From NCBI GenBank assembly GCA_030627335.1, contig DAOUSH010000015.1:1-8117 (forward strand): a stretch of 8,117 nucleotides of DNA, given 5' to 3'. Shown here piece after piece: positions 1-6,638 of the stretch. The notes beneath the pieces were generated by a model, which did no database searches, was not told the DNA's origin, and worked only from the letters and a program-made list of their open reading frames with translations. Positions within the stretch are counted from its first letter, which is position 1; the number at the start of each line of letters is the position of its first letter. Position numbers and translations under genes: made by a program. Source of the DNA: Dehalococcoidia bacterium. GTDB lineage: Bacteria > Chloroflexota > Dehalococcoidia > Dehalococcoidales > W693.

Positions 1-246
1 CTGACCATCCAGGAAAAAGGGCTGGAGATTATCGAAGTTACCATATCGCCAGAATCGACCACGGTCGGCAAGCAGGTCAGGGAGCTTTCACTGCCACCGG
101 AAAGCATCCTGTCCCTGATTATTCGCAAGGAGAGAAAGCCCATCGTGCCGACAGGCAATACCACCCTTCGGGAGGGAGACCAGATAATAGCCGTTACCAG
201 CCCCGAGTCGGTAGAGGCGCTGAAGTCCGCCCTGACCGGCAGTTAA
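1..246 (+). CDS. TrkA C-terminal (RCK_C) domain protein, 3' part only
   Basis: The reading frame is open from base 1 and ends at TAA 244-246, giving the last 81 residues of a protein whose start lies outside the window. The visible part matches a TrkA_C/RCK_C domain: a beta strand (EIIEVTISPES), then VGKQVRELSLPPES, then SLIIRKERKPIVPTG, then the typical LREGDQIIAVTSPESVEAL. In TrkA, KtrA and gated K+ channels this regulatory domain follows an NAD-binding RCK_N domain and binds small ligands on the cytoplasmic side. Whether the full protein is a TrkA subunit, a channel or another transporter with an RCK_C tail cannot be seen here. The domain call is strong; the protein-level role is inference. 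No terminator is evident after the stop. Confidence 0.85.
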   Translation: MTIQEKGLEIIEVTISPESTTVGKQVRELSLPPESILSLIIRKERKPIVPTGNTTLREGDQIIAVTSPESVEALKSALTGS

Positions 247-376
247 CGGCTCTTTGACGCTACCTTAGCTCTGTCAGTTGCATCGTATCTGACTCTGGTG
301 TTGTACAATGACCTCTCCCCCCTCAAGCAGAGGTGCAATGCCGCCAACGTTATGCCTCAATCTCTGACTACAGCTT

Positions 377-640
377 CTATTTCTTCACCGGAGTGCGATG
401 CAGCTCAACCGCCCTGGTGATAGTGCCATCTTCCATCTGGACATCAAGCTGAACGGCGTACTCAAACCGGTCATCATTGAACTCGGCATGAATCAACCAG
501 CCAAGCTTCGGTTCCTTGAAAAGCGGGAAACGCTCGGCTTTGAGTATGGTGATATTCTGTATGTTTTGCCCATATAGGGCTTTAACTGACCTTATCACCA
601 CAGGCTTCAACTGAGTAGCATTACTGATTGTCTTGGGCAT
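377..640 (-). CDS. Conserved-looking hypothetical protein, 87 aa
   Basis: I do not recognise this family. The ATG at 640 is preceded by a strong Shine-Dalgarno (GGAGGTGGG, read on the minus strand just upstream), and the composition looks like a genuine gene. The protein is soluble, with no signal peptide or membrane segment and no cysteines. It begins with a helix-like segment (residues about 8-22, ATQLKPVVIRSVKALYG). Alternating beta-like strands follow (ILKAERFPLF, GWLIHAEFNDD, FEYAVQLDVQMEDG, TRAVELHRTPVKK). This resembles a single small alpha+beta unit in which a sheet describes 'value plus update' strands, loosely reminiscent of PepSY or GvpO-like folds, but I cannot assign it to either. 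It stands alone, facing away from comEA. No clear promoter was identified, although an AT-rich tract lies immediately upstream of the ribosome-binding site. Confidence 0.65.
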   Translation of the reverse strand: MPKTISNATQLKPVVIRSVKALYGQNIQNITILKAERFPLFKEPKLGWLIHAEFNDDRFEYAVQLDVQMEDGTITRAVELHRTPVKK

Positions 641-699
641 AATCCCACCTCCCCGATATATTTATACCATCCTCTTAGCGGGTAACCCCCATCAGGCAT

Positions 700-728
700 T
701 TGACGGAAGTCCTCTCTTGAACTATATT
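700..728 (+). promoter_or_regulatory. Sigma70-type promoter of the comEA-comEC unit
   Basis: TTGACG (700-705) and TATATT (723-728) are separated by exactly 17 bp; each differs from the consensus hexamer by one base. Transcription would start near 735, leaving a leader of about 80 nt before the preferred comEA start at 818. The placement in the divergent gap between the 87-aa gene and comEA fits a rightward promoter. It is predicted from sequence only. Confidence 0.65.
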
Positions 729-804
729 GTGAACTTAAAATAGCTGAAAATCAATAGGCACTACCAGTCATCATGCCAGAACGGGACTACACTGAGAGCC
801 GGGC

Positions 805-811
805 AAGGAGG
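805..811 (+). promoter_or_regulatory. Ribosome-binding site that decides the comEA start
   Basis: AAGGAGG lies 6 nt before ATG 818-820. The earlier in-frame ATG at 773 has no recognisable Shine-Dalgarno, and its 15 extra residues (rich in R, E and D) would precede a normal basic-then-hydrophobic N-terminus. I therefore take 818 as the start. Confidence 0.75.
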
Positions 812-817
812 CCGCTT

Positions 818-1333
818 ATGATACAAATCAGGCCTGGAAAGCGCAAGCTAACGATTACTATCATCATGACAGCCGCCATCATCACCGGTAGTATATTAGC
901 CGGGCCTGGATGTGATAGTACCCAGCCGATAGAGATCTCCATCCACGAAACAACCGCTACCGGGCAGATAACCCGGATTTATATCGGCGGAGCGGTTAAT
1001 AACCCCGGTTTTTATCCCCTGGCAGACGGAGACAGCCTGGAGCCCCTCATCCAGGCGGCCGGCGGTACTATTGATGGCGCCGACCTCAGCCGAATTGAGC
1101 TCAATATTGCTCAGGCGGAAGAGGAAGAAACACCGCAGAAGATAGACATCAACCGTGCTGCCGTCTGGCTGCTCGAAGCTCTGCCCGGGATTGGCGAAGT
1201 CAAAGCACTGGCTATAATCGACTACCGCGACCAGAATGGACCCTTCAATAACATAAACGAACTGCTGAAGGTAAAGGGTATCTGGGAGTCCACCCTAGAG
1301 GATATTGAAGACCTGATTACCGTAGCCGATTAA
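818..1333 (+). CDS. comEA: ComEA-like DNA-uptake receptor (SLBB + helix-hairpin-helix)
   Basis: This is a membrane-anchored DNA-binding protein expected outside the cytoplasmic membrane, where ComEA binds incoming double-stranded DNA and passes it to ComEC. With the 818 start it has 171 residues. A basic N-terminus (RPGKRK) leads into a membrane segment at about 11-28. C32 follows AGPG, which is not a proper lipobox, so a lipid anchor is unlikely. An SLBB domain spans about 53-98 (IYIGGAVNNPGFYPL, then LIQAAGG). A ComEA-type HhH pair spans about 108-169, with IDINRAA, LPGIGEVKALAIIDYR, NGPF and LLKVKGI. The second hairpin reads KGIW where the family usually has KGIG. comEC follows after 36 bp on the same strand, the classical comEA-comEC order. 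An alternative start at 773 would add 15 residues. The family call is very secure; competence itself is not shown. Confidence 0.92.
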   Translation: MIQIRPGKRKLTITIIMTAAIITGSILAGPGCDSTQPIEISIHETTATGQITRIYIGGAVNNPGFYPLADGDSLEPLIQAAGGTIDGADLSRIELNIAQAEEEETPQKIDINRAAVWLLEALPGIGEVKALAIIDYRDQNGPFNNINELLKVKGIWESTLEDIEDLITVAD

Positions 1334-1369
1334 CCTGATACTATCTGGCATAAGAAGGAGTTAAGTCTC

Positions 1370-3790
1370 TTGTTGCTTATCTACCTCGGTGGCGCCTGGA
1401 TAGCCGGTATTTTTATCGGCTCACAGTTCGACCTGCCGCTAGCCTTTGTTTTCTTCGGGCTCGTCCCGCTTCCCATGCTTTTATTCCGCCGGCACTGGAA
1501 GAGGGTATTATTAGCCAGCCTGTGCCTCTTTATCTTCTTCGGCGGCGCTTTCTACTTTCAGTCAAGCCTGCCGGTTGATAACGAAAGCTCCCTCAAGTTC
1601 TACAACGACACGGGAACGGTAACCATCAAGGGAACGGTCAGCCAGGACCCGGATGTCAGGGATAAGACCACCCGCCTCCGCCTGTCAGCCTCGGAGATAG
1701 GACTGGATGAAGGGTGGCACGAGGTTCAGGGGGATGTTCTCCTATTCGTCCCCAGATACCCATCCTATAGCTACGGCGATGTCTTACTGGTAAGCGGGGA
1801 GATAGAGACGCCGCCGGCATTCGAGGGCTTCGACTACGCCGACTACCTGGCTCACGAGGGTATCTATTCCACCATGCTCTACCCGGAAACAGAAGCCCTG
1901 CCCGGTAGCCAGAGCTTCCCGCCGCTGGAGTGGCTCTACTCGCTGAGAAACGAGATGTCCCAGACCCTGGCTGAGGTATTACCAGAGCCGCAGGCATCGC
2001 TGGCTCAGGGCATTATTCTGGGTATCCGGGGCAATATCCCGCCTGCACTCCAGGATGATTTCTCCCAGACCGGCACCGCCCATCTGCTGGCTATCTCGGG
2101 GCTTCATCTAAGCATAGTCACCGGGCTTATGCTCAGCGCCGGCATCTGGCTCTTTGGTCGCCGCTATTACCTCTATATCTGGCTGGCACTGGTCGTCATC
2201 TGGCTCTACGCCCTGATTACCGGCATGCACGCCCCAGTGGTGAGAAGCGCCATTATGGCCAGCGTATTCCTGTCCGCCGAGCTCCTCGGCAGGCAGAGGA
2301 ACTCCATTACCGCCCTTACCTTCGCCGCCGCCATAATGGTCGGCGTCAATCCCCAGGTCCTGTTCACCACCTCCTTCCAGATGAGCTTCCTGGCTATGAC
2401 TGGCCTCATCTTTATCTTCCCGACGCTGCAAAACCTGGGGCGGAGGGTTGTTAACAACAGGCTGGGCAGATACCCAGCACTGGTGCCGACAGCCAGCCTT
2501 ATCAGCGACGGCTTCAGCGTAACCCTAGCCGCTATTATCGCTGTCTGGCCGGTCGTTGCTTACTACTTCGGTGTTGTTTCTTTAGTCGGACTGCTGGCGA
2601 CATTCCTTGCCCTGCCCGCCCTTCCCGGGATTATCGCTCTGGGGGTGATAACCGGAGGGCTGGGACTAATTGCCCTGCCAATAGCTCAGGTCGGCGGCTG
2701 GCTGGTCTGGCTCTTCCTGTCATATTTACTACTGGTGGTCAACGGCTTCGCCGCCCTACCCTTATCGCATATTAAGGTCGACTCCACTATCGTTCCCCTG
2801 ATATGGGTCTACTACACAGCACTGGCTCTTATCCTCTGGTTCGCCGGTAATCGCCAAAGGATAAGTAGCTTCAAGTCTAAATCACTGGCTATAGTAAAAC
2901 CGGTTATGGATAATACCGGCAGTTTCTTCTCCCGGGTGCCCAGGAAATGGCTCATCTTACCACTGGTACTGATTGTCATTCTGGTATCAACAGTGATAGC
3001 CGTCAAACCCGACGACAGGCTGCACGTCAGCTTCCTCAATGTCGGTCAGGGGGATGCAATCCTGATTCAAAAGGGCAGCCAGCAGATTTTGATTGACGGC
3101 GGCCCCAGCCCCCAGGCGATAACCCTGGAGCTGAGCGATAAAATACCCTTCTGGGACAGGACTATAGAGCTGGTGGTACTTACCCACCCCCACGACGACC
3201 ATATCACCGGGCTTGTCGAGGTGCTGGACAACTACCGAGTAGAGCAGGTGCTGTCCCCCGATATCGACTGCGACCTGGCTATCTACGATGAGTGGCTCAG
3301 GCTAATCGAGGAGAGGGATATTGAATGCACCACCGCCTGCGCCGGCCAGCGGATTGAGTTTGACGGGGTGGTTATAGAGGTCTTGAATCCGCAAAACCCG
3401 CCTCTCTCCGGCACTGAGTCTGACGCCGACAACAACGGCGTGGTGCTGTATGTCAGCCTTGGTGAGATAGGCTTCCTGCTTACCGCCGACATAATGTGGG
3501 AGGGAGAGCTTGAGCTTATCACACAACGGGCTATCCCCCGGAGCACCATACTCAAGATCGCCCACCACGGCTCCGCCACCTCCACCACCACCAGGTTTTT
3601 AGCCGTCGCCAGCCCCCGGATAGCCGTTATCTTGGTCGGCGCTGATAACAACTTTGGCCATCCAAACAGTGAAGTTATGCAAAGGCTTGAAGATGAACTT
3701 GGCGCCGAAAATATCTACCGCACCGATGAAAACGGCACCATAGAGTTCATCACGGATGGTGAGAGATTATGGATGGAGACGGAGGAGTAG
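1370..3790 (+). CDS. comEC: ComEC/Rec2 DNA internalisation channel
   Basis: This is the polytopic membrane protein that carries single-stranded DNA across the cytoplasmic membrane during transformation. At 806 residues it is full length, with all three family domains. A DUF4131 region with N-terminal membrane helices covers about 1-175. The Competence domain covers about 210-490, with the hallmark GTAHLLAISGLHLS at 235-248 followed by many membrane helices. A C-terminal metallo-beta-lactamase domain runs from about 550 to 800. Its motifs are FLNVGQGDA, LIDGG, THPHDDH (H606, H608, D610, H611), TAD (D707), AHHGS (H732) and FGHPN (H764). All metal-ligand positions look intact, so this domain could be an active nuclease that degrades the non-transported strand. 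The start is TTG 1370, 9 nt after AAGGAG (1355-1360); TTG 1373 is an alternative one codon later. It is cotranscribed with comEA. Confidence 0.95.
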   Translation: MLLIYLGGAWIAGIFIGSQFDLPLAFVFFGLVPLPMLLFRRHWKRVLLASLCLFIFFGGAFYFQSSLPVDNESSLKFYNDTGTVTIKGTVSQDPDVRDKTTRLRLSASEIGLDEGWHEVQGDVLLFVPRYPSYSYGDVLLVSGEIETPPAFEGFDYADYLAHEGIYSTMLYPETEALPGSQSFPPLEWLYSLRNEMSQTLAEVLPEPQASLAQGIILGIRGNIPPALQDDFSQTGTAHLLAISGLHLSIVTGLMLSAGIWLFGRRYYLYIWLALVVIWLYALITGMHAPVVRSAIMASVFLSAELLGRQRNSITALTFAAAIMVGVNPQVLFTTSFQMSFLAMTGLIFIFPTLQNLGRRVVNNRLGRYPALVPTASLISDGFSVTLAAIIAVWPVVAYYFGVVSLVGLLATFLALPALPGIIALGVITGGLGLIALPIAQVGGWLVWLFLSYLLLVVNGFAALPLSHIKVDSTIVPLIWVYYTALALILWFAGNRQRISSFKSKSLAIVKPVMDNTGSFFSRVPRKWLILPLVLIVILVSTVIAVKPDDRLHVSFLNVGQGDAILIQKGSQQILIDGGPSPQAITLELSDKIPFWDRTIELVVLTHPHDDHITGLVEVLDNYRVEQVLSPDIDCDLAIYDEWLRLIEERDIECTTACAGQRIEFDGVVIEVLNPQNPPLSGTESDADNNGVVLYVSLGEIGFLLTADIMWEGELELITQRAIPRSTILKIAHHGSATSTTTRFLAVASPRIAVILVGADNNFGHPNSEVMQRLEDELGAENIYRTDENGTIEFITDGERLWMETEE

Positions 3791-3805
3791 CCAAAGCCTT
3801 TGGCT
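3789..3805 (+). other. Short hairpin on the comEC stop codon
   Basis: AGCCAAA (3789-3795) and TTTGGCT (3799-3805) form a perfect 7-bp stem around a GCC loop, beginning inside the comEC TAG codon. No T-run follows (GGTGGTAAAC), so it is not a standard intrinsic terminator. It could stabilise or process the transcript between comEC and the small gene downstream, or be chance. Confidence 0.35.
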
Positions 3806-3843
3806 GGTGGTAAACTCTACAAAATACGGTAAAAGGAGGTAAA

Positions 3844-4047
3844 ATGGCTGTCCTTGAATTTTACTTCAGCGGTCTTGTCGGCATTTTAGTCTTCATTTTA
3901 AGCCTGGCTTTTTATTTTATGCCAACCATAATTGCACTGGTAAGAAAGAAGCGCAACGCCCTGGCTATTTTCCTGCTTAACTTCTTCCTGGGGTGGACAT
4001 TTATCGGCTGGGTAGTAGCCTTGGTCTGGTCGGTAACAAAGGATTAG
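3844..4047 (+). CDS. Superinfection-immunity family small membrane protein
   Basis: A 67-residue protein with two membrane segments (about 9-30 and 40-62) joined by a short basic loop (VRKKRN). The pattern YFMPTIIALVRKKRNALAIFLLNFFLGWTFIGWVVALVW, split at the loop, matches the Imm_superinfect family (PF14373), named after phage T4 Imm, which blocks DNA injection by related phages. Most chromosomal members have no demonstrated role, so phage exclusion here is only possible. AAAAGGAGGT ends 3 nt before the ATG, giving a strong but close ribosome-binding site. It lies 53 bp after comEC on the same strand with no clear promoter of its own, so readthrough from the com promoter is plausible. The gene ends 21 bp from the stop of convergent cbiO. 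Confidence 0.85.
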   Translation: MAVLEFYFSGLVGILVFILSLAFYFMPTIIALVRKKRNALAIFLLNFFLGWTFIGWVVALVWSVTKD

Positions 4048-4068
4048 GAATAAAATCAATAAATATTT

Positions 4069-4791
4069 TCAGCCCTGTTCTGCCATCGCCAGGCCATGTT
4101 TGGCAAGCAGTTCTTTATCCGCCAGGATATCTTTAGCGGCACCGTCGGCGGCTACCTGCCCCCGGTCAAGGATAATCACCCGCTGGCAAAGAGCCTCAAC
4201 CAGCTCCAGGTCATGGGAGACTATCACCCTGGTTACCGGCAGGCTCTCCAAGACCCAGATTAATTCCCACTTCCCCCGGGGGTCAAGATTGCTGGAGGGC
4301 TCGTCAATTACCAGGATTTCCGGCGACATAGATAAAACCGTAGCTATGGCAATTCTCTTCTTCTCGCCAATACTAAGGTGGTGCGGCGAACGCTTTTCGA
4401 AGCCAGCCATACCGACCATCTCCAGCGCCTTCGTTACCGCCTGATGCACCTCGTCATCGCTATAGCCCATATTGATGGGCCCAAAGGCGACATCGTCAAA
4501 AACGGTGGGTGAAAAAAGCTGGTCGTCCGGGTTCTGGAACACCAGACCCACCTTGCTTCGCACCCACTTCAGGTTTTTATCATCAATCGGCTTACCCAGC
4601 AGTCTTATATGCCCGTTGCTCCTCAGCACTCCGTTAAAGTGAAGTATCAGCGTGGACTTCCCCGCCCCGTTGGGGCCAACCAGAGCCACCGATTCCCCCC
4701 GATATATGGTCAGGTTGATATCATTCAGTGCCTGTTGCCCGTCAGGATAGCCGAAGGAAAGGTTTTTAATCGTTACTATCTCTTCTGTCAT
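4069..4791 (-). CDS. cbiO: Cobalt/nickel ECF transporter ATPase (CbiO type)
   Basis: This is the cytoplasmic ATP-binding subunit that powers the adjacent energy-coupling-factor importer, probably as a homodimer on CbiQ. Its 240 residues carry every ABC motif in order: A-loop Y15, Walker [10 protein letters not shown] (39-47), Q-loop FQNPDDQ (Q86), signature LSIGEKKR (139-146), Walker B ILVIDEP (159-165, with E164), D-loop SNLD and H-loop H193 in VSHD. The signature reads LSIGE instead of LSGGQ, a variation seen in CbiO-like proteins. The Q-loop form FQNPDDQLF is characteristic of CbiO/EcfA ATPases and supports the family call over a generic ABC protein. It is the last gene of the leftward operon, 28 bp after cbiQ, with only a weak Shine-Dalgarno (AGAGA) that suggests translation tied to the operon. 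Confidence 0.93.
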   Translation of the reverse strand: MTEEIVTIKNLSFGYPDGQQALNDINLTIYRGESVALVGPNGAGKSTLILHFNGVLRSNGHIRLLGKPIDDKNLKWVRSKVGLVFQNPDDQLFSPTVFDDVAFGPINMGYSDDEVHQAVTKALEMVGMAGFEKRSPHHLSIGEKKRIAIATVLSMSPEILVIDEPSSNLDPRGKWELIWVLESLPVTRVIVSHDLELVEALCQRVIILDRGQVAADGAAKDILADKELLAKHGLAMAEQG

Positions 4792-4819
4792 TATCTCTTA
4801 TTGTCTCTGCTTCAATATA

Positions 4820-5599
4820 TCAGGATATCAGGTTAAACAGACCGATTGAGATCAGTGCCGTACCCAGGACGGCGATGAAAAGCGCGTCCCGGCGGCTGAA
4901 GCACAGCCGCTCCAGCGTCCGGCTGTGCCCGTCAAAGCCGCGCGCCACCATGGAGGCGTAAACCCTCTCGCCGCGCTCATAGCTACGGATGAACAGCGTG
5001 CCAATCATATTGCCCACGGTGCCTATCTGCCATAGCTTCCTGCCGCCGCCGAAGTTGCGGCTGTCCCTTGCCTGCTTCATCCGCAGAACCTCATCGGTCA
5101 GGAGAAAGATATAGCGGTACATAAAGGACATAATCATGACTATAACCTTCGGCATTCTCAACTGCTCCAGCCCCTTAAGAATGCCGGTAAAGCTGGCCGT
5201 TGAGGTCAGCAGAATCAGGCTGAGGATGGAGAGCCATGCCTTTGCCATGATGTTCCACAATACCTGAAGCCCGCTATGCGTCACCGAGACCTGCCACAGC
5301 CACAGGTTATAACTGCCGGCTACCTCCCCCTCCTTGAAGAAGGGAATAAAGACGGCCATCAGCAGGACGAAGGGTATGATTACCAGCGACCGCTTGAGGA
5401 AGTGGCTAACCGGCAGCCGGGATAAGGCAATCAGGACGGCAATAACGGCGAAATACAAACCGTACGCCAGCCAGCTACTGAACGGGGTCAACACCACCGC
5501 CACTATAAAGGCAAGGGTTACCACCAGCTTACCGCGCGGGTCGAGCCGGTGGATTACGCTATCGCGGTCGCTATACCGGTCAAGAAAGCTGTGCTTCAT
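4820..5599 (-). CDS. cbiQ: ECF transporter T component (CbiQ/EcfT)
   Basis: This is the integral membrane coupling subunit linking the CbiO ATPase to the substrate-binding CbiM. The protein has 259 residues. The N-terminus carries the family pattern HRLDPRGKL (about 18-26), followed by about five to six hydrophobic segments between 28 and 165 and one at the C-terminus (about 239-257). The cytoplasmic coupling helices lie between, with ARDSRNFGGG near 180 and SMVARGFDG near 216-224. In T components two Ala-Arg-Gly-type motifs in this region contact the ATPases; the second is intact (A219-R220-G221) and the first appears as ARDSR. The ATG at 5599 has a modest Shine-Dalgarno (CAGG). Spacing is 24 bp after the PDGLE gene and 28 bp before cbiO, consistent with one transcript. 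Confidence 0.92.
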   Translation of the reverse strand: MKHSFLDRYSDRDSVIHRLDPRGKLVVTLAFIVAVVLTPFSSWLAYGLYFAVIAVLIALSRLPVSHFLKRSLVIIPFVLLMAVFIPFFKEGEVAGSYNLWLWQVSVTHSGLQVLWNIMAKAWLSILSLILLTSTASFTGILKGLEQLRMPKVIVMIMSFMYRYIFLLTDEVLRMKQARDSRNFGGGRKLWQIGTVGNMIGTLFIRSYERGERVYASMVARGFDGHSRTLERLCFSRRDALFIAVLGTALISIGLFNLIS

Positions 5600-5623
5600 A
5601 GTCTAAACCTGCTATTTTTAAGC

Positions 5624-5923
5624 CTATCGAGTGGCAACTCCCTCTCTTCTCGACTTAATAAGCCGGGCAAGACCGTATGTTATGGTGAAGAGCAGCAGCG
5701 TGCCCAGCCAGCCGGCGAGGATGGTCGCCACTGCCTCGTTCTCTATGCCGGGAAAGGCATAATCGGCGACAATTTCAAAGGGCGACTCACCGGCAAAGCC
5801 GATAAAGCCCTTGTCCTCGGCGACTTTCTCCAGCCCGTCGGGTGAAGACGAAGCCAGGGGGGATATGGTCGCCAGGACCAGACAGAATACCAGTGCTACT
5901 AACCACCACTTTTTATTACTCAT
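5624..5923 (-). CDS. PDGLE-domain protein, CbiN-like accessory subunit
   Basis: A 99-residue membrane protein with an N-terminal hydrophobic segment (about 6-24), a roughly 45-residue outside-facing loop and a second membrane helix (about 66-90) ending in basic residues. The loop starts with the diagnostic SPDGLE (27-32) that names the PDGLE domain (PF13190), also found fused to the C-terminus of some CbiM/NikM proteins. Like CbiN or NikN it is expected to assist metal loading of CbiM. Here it is a separate gene, which is a common arrangement. It begins 12 bp after cbiM, and its Shine-Dalgarno (GAGGAG) overlaps the region of the cbiM stop codon, so translational coupling is likely. Domain recognition is secure; the exact role is family knowledge. 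Confidence 0.87.
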   Translation of the reverse strand: MSNKKWWLVALVFCLVLATISPLASSSPDGLEKVAEDKGFIGFAGESPFEIVADYAFPGIENEAVATILAGWLGTLLLFTITYGLARLIKSRREGVATR

Positions 5924-5935
5924 AACCAGACTCCT

Positions 5936-6574
5936 CTAAATCCTATTTAATTTAAGCAAATCGGCCCTGGTTGACAGCACCACGCTGACCACGGCAACGG
6001 TAACCAGCCCTTCGCCGATGCCGATGAGGGCATGAACGCCAGCCATCGCCGGCAGTACCACTAACAAAGGCGATGTTCCAGAAATGGCAAGCTCTATGGC
6101 ACAGGCGATTGAAGCCAGCAGAACCGAAGCCCAGGCGGCAATAAAACCAGCCACCAGCTTGGAGCGGCTGCTATCGCCCAGCAACGAGCCCATTATGCGG
6201 TAAATGTAATAAGCGCCGAAACCGGCGACAATGCCCATATTAAAGATATTGGCACCCAGCGCCAGCAGACCGCCATCCTGGAAGATGAGGCACTGGGCAA
6301 AAAGGACGACGCTCATTATGATTACCGCCGCCCAGGGACCCAGTAAAATAGCCACCAAGGCGGCACCAATAACATGCCCTGATGTGCCCCCGGCAACCGG
6401 GAAGTTCAACATCTGGGCGGCAAAGATGAAAGCAGCCAGTATCCCCATCATCGGGATATGCTTTTCGCCGAGCTTTTTATTGGCTATCCTCACTGCATTG
6501 GCAACACCGCCCACCGAGACAACGCCGGTAGCTACCACTGTAGCTGTGTTCAGGAAACCATCTGGAATATGCAT
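5936..6574 (-). CDS. cbiM: Cobalt/nickel ECF substrate-binding membrane protein (CbiM/NikM)
   Basis: This is the S component that captures Co2+ or Ni2+ outside the cell. I place the start at ATG 6574, giving 212 residues beginning MHIPDGFL. In this family the metal is held by the N-terminal amine, His2 and an internal His near position 67, so the true N-terminus matters. H2 and H67 (in NFPVAGGTSGH, 57-67) are both present at the expected numbers. An in-frame ATG at 6595 would add MRKGVET and bury this site, and its upstream region has no good ribosome-binding site, whereas AAAGGAG sits 8 nt before 6574. About six to seven membrane segments follow, including GPWAAVIIMSVVLFAQCLIFQ and the LGANIFNMG motif. 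It is the first gene of the cbiM-PDGLE-cbiQ-cbiO operon. Sequence alone does not separate nickel from cobalt. Confidence 0.93.
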   Translation of the reverse strand: MHIPDGFLNTATVVATGVVSVGGVANAVRIANKKLGEKHIPMMGILAAFIFAAQMLNFPVAGGTSGHVIGAALVAILLGPWAAVIIMSVVLFAQCLIFQDGGLLALGANIFNMGIVAGFGAYYIYRIMGSLLGDSSRSKLVAGFIAAWASVLLASIACAIELAISGTSPLLVVLPAMAGVHALIGIGEGLVTVAVVSVVLSTRADLLKLNRI

Positions 6575-6582
6575 TGTTTCTA

Positions 6583-6589
6583 CTCCTTT
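6583..6589 (-). promoter_or_regulatory. Ribosome-binding site that decides the cbiM start
   Basis: On the minus strand AAAGGAG occupies 6589-6583 and lies 8 nt before ATG 6574-6572. It falls inside the stretch that would be coding if the ATG at 6595 were used. Together with the conserved MHIPDGF terminus this fixes the start at 6574. Confidence 0.8.
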
Positions 6590-6605
6590 TCGCATTTATA
6601 AGCAA

Positions 6606-6621
6606 TTGCAAATAGTTGCAA
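6606..6621. promoter_or_regulatory. Operator-like repeat TTGCAA-N4-TTGCAA upstream of cbiM
   Basis: TTGCAA-ATAG-TTGCAA is a 16-bp dyad, 32-47 nt upstream of the cbiM start and inside the 64-bp gap after the Fur-family gene. The same core, TGCAA-N4-TTGCA, lies at the centre of the palindrome upstream of the regulator gene (7110-7125). It resembles the published Streptomyces Nur box (TTGCAA half-sites, spacer 5), from memory. On the minus strand TTGCAA (6621-6616) is followed after 15 bp by TATAAA (6600-6595). This is a weak promoter candidate with a short spacer and a position very close to the ribosome-binding site. Binding by the neighbouring regulator is inferred. Confidence 0.65.
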
Positions 6622-6638
6622 CATATTGTTAAAAAAAT

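Noticed and set aside
270..340. Small inverted repeats (GTCAG...CTGAC; ACCTCT...AGAGGT) after the TrkA_C gene
   Set aside because: The arms are only 5-6 bp with long loops and no T-run; expected by chance.
655..670. TATAAATATAT tract as -10 box of the 87-aa gene
   Set aside because: It is almost adjacent to the Shine-Dalgarno, leaving no room for a leader, and no -35 box lies at a suitable distance.
773..817. Longer ComEA N-terminus starting at ATG 773
   Set aside because: It has no Shine-Dalgarno, whereas AAGGAGG is ideally spaced before ATG 818, and the added residues precede a normal signal/anchor start.
1656..1997. Antisense open frames within comEC, cbiO, cbiQ and dtd
   Set aside because: They lie opposite strongly supported genes, lack ribosome-binding sites and have low-complexity, arginine- and proline-rich translations typical of shadow frames.
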